This document shows, one piece after another, positions 59,859 to 64,000 of a DNA stretch of 64,000 bases. A program made the translations under genes and the position numbers. Within the stretch, counting starts at the first letter, position 1, and each line of letters opens with the position of its first letter. The stretch comes from Ornithinibacter sp. GTDB taxonomy: Bacteria; Actinomycetota; Actinomycetes; Actinomycetales; Dermatophilaceae. The notes beneath the pieces were generated by a model. That model saw only the letters and a program-made list of their open reading frames with translations, was not told where the DNA came from and made no database searches. The stretch is from contig JAQSWG010000015.1 of NCBI GenBank assembly GCA_029266735.1, forward strand, positions 1 through 64,000, in the 5' to 3' direction.

Positions 59859-59875
59859 CAACGGCGTCGCCGTTG
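59859..59875. terminator. Short hairpin between hydrolase and spermidine-synthase-like gene
   Basis: caacggc-gtc-gccgttg, a 7-bp stem (8 with the loop edge), directly before the stop of the convergent gene. A possible bidirectional terminator, weaker than the others. Confidence 0.35.
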
Positions 59876-59876
59876 C

Positions 59877-61445
59877 TCAGCTCCGTGTCGCGTAGGGCGT
59901 GAGCAGCTGGTCGACGGGCGCGTAGTCGTCGGTGAGCACGGACACGTCGCCGACCCATGCGTCCAGCCGCGCCCCGTCGAGAACCGCCCATCCGACGTCC
60001 AACGCGTCCATCTCGGACTGCCACGCCGCAGGGTCGAGGGGCGCGTCGGAGGCCAGCACGACGAGGTTCCCTCCGCCTCGTCCCTCCGTCACCTCGGGGG
60101 GCGCGGCGACGACGACGTGGTCGAAGAGGGAGGTGAGCGTGCCCACCTTCGCCCTGGCGAAGGCGAGGGGATCGTGGTCGATGACGTTGGCGGCATACAC
60201 CCCGTCGGCCTTGAGGACCCTCTCGACCTCGGCGAGCGCCTCGCGGGTCGTGAGGTGCCACGGCACGCTCACTCCACCGAACGCGTCGCCGACGACGAGG
60301 TCCAGGCTCCCCGACTCCACCCGCCTGATACCGAGCCGAGCGTCCTCGACGCGTACCTCGAGGTCCGGCCCCACCTCCAGCCCGAGCCGTTCCACGTCGA
60401 CGTCGACGACTCCCGGGTCGATCTCCGACACCGTGCTCTTCGTGCCGGGTCTCGTCTCGGCGAGGTAGCGGGGCAATGTCAGGCCGCCGCCGCCGAGGTG
60501 GTGCGCCGCGATCGGCCGGCCGGTGGGGAAGCGCGCATCGACGGCTGCGGCCAGGGACCTGACGTAGCCGAACTCCAGATAGGTCGGGTCCTCGATGTCG
60601 ACGTAGGAATGCCACAGGTTGTCCAGCACCAGGCGGCGCCCGGTGTCGCGGTCCGGGTCGGCCTCCACCACGGCGCAGTGGTATGCCGTCTCGGCGTCAC
60701 ATGCGCTCGGAGCGACGCCGGCTCCGAGGCCCCCGACGACGACGACGGCAGCGGCGATGATGCCCCCGCGACGGCGCCGGCCGACCTCGACGACGAGCCC
60801 TGCGAGGGCGAGGACGATGCCGAGCCCGACCATGATCCAGGTCACCGGCACCCGAGAGATGAGGACGAACCCAGTGAGGACCGTCCCGAGGATGGCACCG
60901 GTGGTCCCGATGCCGGAGAGCCGTCCGACCACGGACCCGGTCTCCGCGAGGCTCGCCAGCCGCAGCTTCGTGACGATGGGCGTCACGGCCGACAGCAGCA
61001 GGCCCGGGACGATGATCGTCGTGGCCGCGGCGAGGAGGAGGTAGGCGCCCCCGGCCGCTGAGCCCGCACCGCGGAGCACGAACGGGGTGGCCGCCACCAC
61101 GGCGCCCGAGGTCCCCAGGAGGGGGCCCAGCATGGCGCGCGAGTCACGCTCGTCAGCCCACCGGCCGCCGACCCAGGACCCGCCGGCGATCGCGGCGAGC
61201 GCGAGACCGATGACGAGGGTGCTCGTCTCCAGGGTCAGGCCGAGGTAGGGGGCCAGCAGGCGGAGGGCGACGATCTCCACGACGAGCACGGCCGCCGAGG
61301 AGCCGAAGACGAGCGCGGCCGCGAGCCCGGCCCCGATCGCCGGCTCGACCGGGCCCACCGTCTCACGTCGCGACGCCTCGGGTGTGCCACCCCCTCCGGG
61401 CGGCCGCGGGGATCGGGAGCTCACGCCGCTCCCGGCGAGTCGCAC
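59877..61445 (-). CDS. Membrane-fused spermidine synthase-like protein
   Basis: 522 residues: an N-terminal integral membrane half (about 35-245, 7-8 helices, starting LVFGSSAAVLVVEIVALRLLAPYLG) fused to a soluble Rossmann-like aminopropyltransferase half. The SAM/dcSAM site is HHLGGGGLTLPRYLAE and SEIDPGVVDV, then VEDARLGIRR and LVVGDAFGG. This fused MFS-like/spermidine synthase architecture is common in actinobacteria, and real polyamine synthesis is unproved. GTG 61445 lacks an SD; GTG 61424 is an alternative. Confidence 0.85.
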   Translation of the reverse strand: MRLAGSGVSSRSPRPPGGGGTPEASRRETVGPVEPAIGAGLAAALVFGSSAAVLVVEIVALRLLAPYLGLTLETSTLVIGLALAAIAGGSWVGGRWADERDSRAMLGPLLGTSGAVVAATPFVLRGAGSAAGGAYLLLAAATTIIVPGLLLSAVTPIVTKLRLASLAETGSVVGRLSGIGTTGAILGTVLTGFVLISRVPVTWIMVGLGIVLALAGLVVEVGRRRRGGIIAAAVVVVGGLGAGVAPSACDAETAYHCAVVEADPDRDTGRRLVLDNLWHSYVDIEDPTYLEFGYVRSLAAAVDARFPTGRPIAAHHLGGGGLTLPRYLAETRPGTKSTVSEIDPGVVDVDVERLGLEVGPDLEVRVEDARLGIRRVESGSLDLVVGDAFGGVSVPWHLTTREALAEVERVLKADGVYAANVIDHDPLAFARAKVGTLTSLFDHVVVAAPPEVTEGRGGGNLVVLASDAPLDPAAWQSEMDALDVGWAVLDGARLDAWVGDVSVLTDDYAPVDQLLTPYATRS

Positions 61446-61684
61446 ACGTGCGCCATCTGCGAATCCTCCTCGTCAACCCATCGACCGACCGGCCGCACGC
61501 TACGGCACACGCACGGGCACGGGGTACTGAGGCCTCGTGCCGGTGGCGAAGGGCTGGTTCACCGGGGAGTGCTGAGCAGTTCCGGGATTGGCCTCGATGG
61601 CGGACTCGTGCGAACCACCTGGACCGGCGGAGGAGACGCTGACACGTCCCGAGTGAGCGTCGACCGCTGTGGCACGATGGCGTC

Positions 61685-62269
61685 GTGACGATGGCTGGGC
61701 GGGGGAGTCCACGCGCCAGGAGCTCACGACCGTCACTGCGCTGGCGCCCTTCACGCAGCTCCGCCGAGCTGCTCCACAACCGGGCGCTGACCCACGTCCC
61801 ATGGAACGGGCTCCGGTTGACGTACCTGCGGGGCCTGGGACTGAAGGCGGGGCCGCACACCTACCTCTTCGGCAGCTCCGAGGTGATCGCGCCGCAGAAC
61901 CTCACGATCGCCGGCAACTGCCACATCGGCCGCTTCTGCCAGATCGACGCCCGCGGCGGGATCGACATCGGCCGCAACGTCGTCATCGCCAGTCACACCC
62001 TGCTCATCACCGCTGACCACGACCCTCGGTCGCCGGGTTTCGACGGTCGCCTCGGCGGCATCGTCATCGGGGACCGGGTGTGGATCGGAAGCCGAGCGAC
62101 GATCCTCAAAGGAGTGACCATCGGCGAGGGCGCGGTGGTCGCCGCGGGTGCGGTGGTGGTGTCCGACGTCCCTGCCTGGACGGTTGTCGGCGGGGTTCCC
62201 GCCCGACCGATCGGCGACCGCCCGACCGAGATGGCGTACGAGATCGACTACGGGCCCGAGTTCTACTGA
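61685..62269 (+). CDS. Left-handed beta-helix acyltransferase (WbbJ/NodL type)
   Basis: A 194-residue hexapeptide-repeat acetyltransferase. After a short basic N-terminus, several imperfect [LIV]-G-X4 turns (VIAPQNLTIAGNCHIGRFCQIDARGGIDIGRNVVIA) lead to the active-site HTLLITADHD and IVIGDRVWIGSRATILKGVTIGEGAVVAAGAVV. Such enzymes O-acetylate sugars of surface polysaccharides. It lies next to a glycosyltransferase and a WbsX-like gene, so it marks the start of a polysaccharide locus. GTG 61685; ATG 61691 is possible. Confidence 0.88.
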   Translation: MTMAGRGSPRARSSRPSLRWRPSRSSAELLHNRALTHVPWNGLRLTYLRGLGLKAGPHTYLFGSSEVIAPQNLTIAGNCHIGRFCQIDARGGIDIGRNVVIASHTLLITADHDPRSPGFDGRLGGIVIGDRVWIGSRATILKGVTIGEGAVVAAGAVVVSDVPAWTVVGGVPARPIGDRPTEMAYEIDYGPEFY

Positions 62270-62287
62270 GGAGGGTCCCGTCGGCGA

Positions 62288-63430
62288 TCACGGGGGGAAT
62301 GACCCACCTGCGGTCGGCGTCAGGTCGACCGCCTCGGCATAGCAGCGGGCGACGGCTCCCACGCCCATGCGACGGCTCGCCTCCGCGGCGATGGCGTGGG
62401 CCGCGGTCACCGAGCCAGCGGCCTCGTCGAGGGTGGCCCGAAGAGTGCCGGCGAGATCCGAGCTCCGGGTCAGCAGGCCCCACGCCTCGAGCTCACGCGC
62501 GCCGGCACGGTCGTCGTCGGTCAGGACCAGGCAACCCGAGGCCACCGCCCAGCAGAGCGGACCGCTCGCCGCCAGGTAGTTGGCCGCCGGGGCCGATGAG
62601 GAGGTCCGGACCACGACCGCCGCCTCATCGAAGGTCTCGAGAAGCGCAGCCTCCTCCAGCAGACCCGTGAATCGGACCACGTCGTGCGTGCCGTCGGTCA
62701 GTCGCGACCGGACCTGTTCCTCGACGCCCGGGGAAGAGGCACCGACGACCACGGTCCACGGCGTCGATGTCGACCGGCGGACGTCGTCGACGACGGCGGC
62801 GACGTCGAGGATGCCTGCGATGTCGGACACGTAGCCCGGCACGAACACCACCGGACTCTTGGCGCGGGCCGGTCGCGCGCCCACGACGTGCGGAATCGTC
62901 GTGACCGAGCGCCCGGCCCGACGCGAGAGCTCAGCGGCCCCCTCTTCGGTCAAGGCGAACACGGCGGTGCAGGCACCCAGCAACCGTCGCTCCCAACGAC
63001 GCCCGATCCTCACGCTCAGGAGCTCCCCCAGTCTGCGGAGCCCTCGACGGTCGAGCAGCGAGAACAACATGACCGAGCCGGCCACCGACGGCGCGTCGTG
63101 ACACGTGACAGCCAGACCGGCGCCCCGGTGGCGGGTCAACCGGCCGAGCGCCAAGTAGAACTCGAACAGGGCGCGGCCCGAGAGCTCGACGTGGACGAAG
63201 TCCCCCGGTTGGGTGAACCACCCGCTGACGAACCCGCGCAGGGCTGCCCGAAGCGCCTGGCTGCGCTGTGGATCGGGGGGTGCGATGACGAGCCTGACCG
63301 GGCCGAAAAGGCTCAGAACGCGCACGAACTCCTGCGCGTAAAGACCGATCCCGCTGGAGGTGGGCGGGAACTTGCTCACATAGACGATCGTCGGACCCGA
63401 TCCAGGCGGCCGGTCGACGCCTGCGCTCAC
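62288..63430 (-). CDS. Glycosyltransferase, GT4-like fold
   Basis: 380 residues with a GT-B layout: an N-terminal acceptor domain (IVYVSKFPPTSSGIGLYAQEFVRVLSLFG) and a C-terminal donor domain. The usual E-X7-E motif is weak (around AVVVRTSSSAPAANYLAASGPLCWAVASG), so the family assignment is approximate. The GTG start has an excellent SD (aaaggagg). It likely adds a sugar to a surface glycan, with the neighbouring acetyltransferase and WbsX-like proteins. Divergent from the WbsX-like gene across 112 bases. Confidence 0.75.
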   Translation of the reverse strand: MSAGVDRPPGSGPTIVYVSKFPPTSSGIGLYAQEFVRVLSLFGPVRLVIAPPDPQRSQALRAALRGFVSGWFTQPGDFVHVELSGRALFEFYLALGRLTRHRGAGLAVTCHDAPSVAGSVMLFSLLDRRGLRRLGELLSVRIGRRWERRLLGACTAVFALTEEGAAELSRRAGRSVTTIPHVVGARPARAKSPVVFVPGYVSDIAGILDVAAVVDDVRRSTSTPWTVVVGASSPGVEEQVRSRLTDGTHDVVRFTGLLEEAALLETFDEAAVVVRTSSSAPAANYLAASGPLCWAVASGCLVLTDDDRAGARELEAWGLLTRSSDLAGTLRATLDEAAGSVTAAHAIAAEASRRMGVGAVARCYAEAVDLTPTAGGSFPP

Positions 63431-63542
63431 ACCAGCCTCCTTTCCCGGACCGGTGTCACCGTGGCTCGTGGCCGCGCGCCTGCACCGCTTGCAGGTGTGT
63501 CGGGGCTCCCGGTCGGCGCCCGCCGCCGCCAGACTAGGACCG

Positions 63543-64000
63543 ATGAGCCAGACATCCGAGCCGAGTCATGCCGACGAAGCTGACCGGTCAGCGGTGAATG
63601 CTCGCGTGGTCACGTTCTACCTTCCCCAGTTCCATCCGATCCCGGAGAACGACGAATGGTGGGAGCCGGGGTTCACGGAGTGGACGAACGTCACCCGAGC
63701 CCGACCGTTGTATCCCGGCCACCAACAGCCGATGCTGCCCTCCGAGCTCGGCTTCTACGACCTCCGGGTTCCGGAGACCAGGCGCGCACAAGGTGAACTG
63801 GCGAGCACCTACGGCGTCGAGGCGTTCTGCTACTGGCACTACTGGTTCGGCGACGGCCGGCGTCTCCTGGAGAGACCGTTCACCGAGGTGTTGGCTTCGG
63901 GTGAGCCATCGATCTCCTTCTGTGTGGCGTGGGCGAACGAGACGTGGAGTGGAGCCTGGATCGGAGCGCCGGACAAGGTGCTCCAACAGCAGACGTATCC
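63543..64000 (+). CDS. WbsX-like glycoside hydrolase family 99-related protein, partial
   Basis: Open at the window end and so absent from the ORF track. The 152 visible codons read ...ARVVTFYLPQFHPIPENDEWWEPGFTEWTNV..., GVEAFCYWHYWFGDGRRLLERP and FCVAWANETWSGAW, the clear hallmarks of WbsX/GH99-like proteins found in O-antigen and rhamnan loci. ATG 63543 precedes a short unconserved leader. The remaining about 200 residues or more lie outside the window. Confidence 0.9.
   Translation, partial: MSQTSEPSHADEADRSAVNARVVTFYLPQFHPIPENDEWWEPGFTEWTNVTRARPLYPGHQQPMLPSELGFYDLRVPETRRAQGELASTYGVEAFCYWHYWFGDGRRLLERPFTEVLASGEPSISFCVAWANETWSGAWIGAPDKVLQQQTY

Noticed and set aside
1-64000. tRNA or rRNA genes, insertion sequences, prophage
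   Set aside because: No cloverleaf with a CCA-like end, no rRNA stretches and no transposase or integrase signatures were seen on reading both strands by eye. A tRNAscan or ISfinder run would settle it.

Overview
The window is high-GC DNA, dense with genes and full of GTG starts. It is from an actinobacterium. The combination of Lsr2, DisA, an actinobacterial-type N-acetylglutamate synthase, a 13E12-family HNH gene and a Ku/LigD end-joining set points to Micrococcales, most likely near the Intrasporangiaceae/Dermatophilaceae (Janibacter, Knoellia, Phycicoccus-like). The family-level placement is inference. No rRNA, tRNA, insertion sequence, prophage or CRISPR array was recognised.

Layout. 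(1) 0.1-0.8 kb: rpsR-rplI, the end of the ribosomal/ssb operon. (2) 1.1-22 kb: a genome-maintenance block (radA, disA, mutY, clpC, nei, ku, ligase, LigD-type polymerase, lsr2, lysS), with a MOSC protein, a membrane metalloprotease, an N-acetylglutamate synthase and a SulP transporter. radA-disA-mutY-clpC-lsr2-lysS recalls the order around Rv3585-Rv3598c in Mycobacterium tuberculosis. (3) 21.9-32.1 kb: a myo-inositol catabolic operon (divergent GntR regulator; iolG, iolE, iolC, aldolase-like gene, iolB, iolD, second dehydrogenase, iolA), mostly joined by 4-base GTGA/ATGA overlaps. (4) 32.1-36.8 kb: FAD reductase, TauE/SafE exporter and a fatty-acid desaturase with its ferredoxin reductase. (5) 37.2-47.4 kb: a BMP-type nucleoside ABC importer next to an overlapping four-gene purine/methylthio-nucleoside set (6-oxopurine nucleoside phosphorylase, amidohydrolase, DUF985 cupin, SDR), with a divergent gamma-glutamyltransferase-like gene. 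(6) 47.6-57.7 kb: subtilase, MATE exporter, polysaccharide deacetylase, AlkD, CoA-transferase, DUF2277 and dnaB. (7) 57.8-64 kb: exported TIM-barrel and alpha/beta-hydrolase lipoproteins, a membrane spermidine-synthase-like protein, and the edge of a polysaccharide locus (acetyltransferase, glycosyltransferase, WbsX-like protein).

The most striking observation is that several very conserved genes carry clean internal losses. RadA lacks its whole Walker A segment. ClpC lacks about 43 residues of its middle region and is thrown out of frame. The desaturase lacks its third histidine box. The 13E12 HNH gene carries a 1-base frameshift. These may be assembly faults or real inactivations, and the sequence alone cannot decide. 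Other unexplained structure: two distant clusters of a 63-bp-period hairpin repeat (13.7 and 36.9 kb), a three-unit 15-bp iteron over the desaturase operon promoter, a 30-bp perfect palindrome before the TauE gene, a LexA-like box at the 13E12 gene, DnaA-box-like sites before dnaB, and a strong excess of the heptamer GGCATAC/GTATGCC even inside genes.
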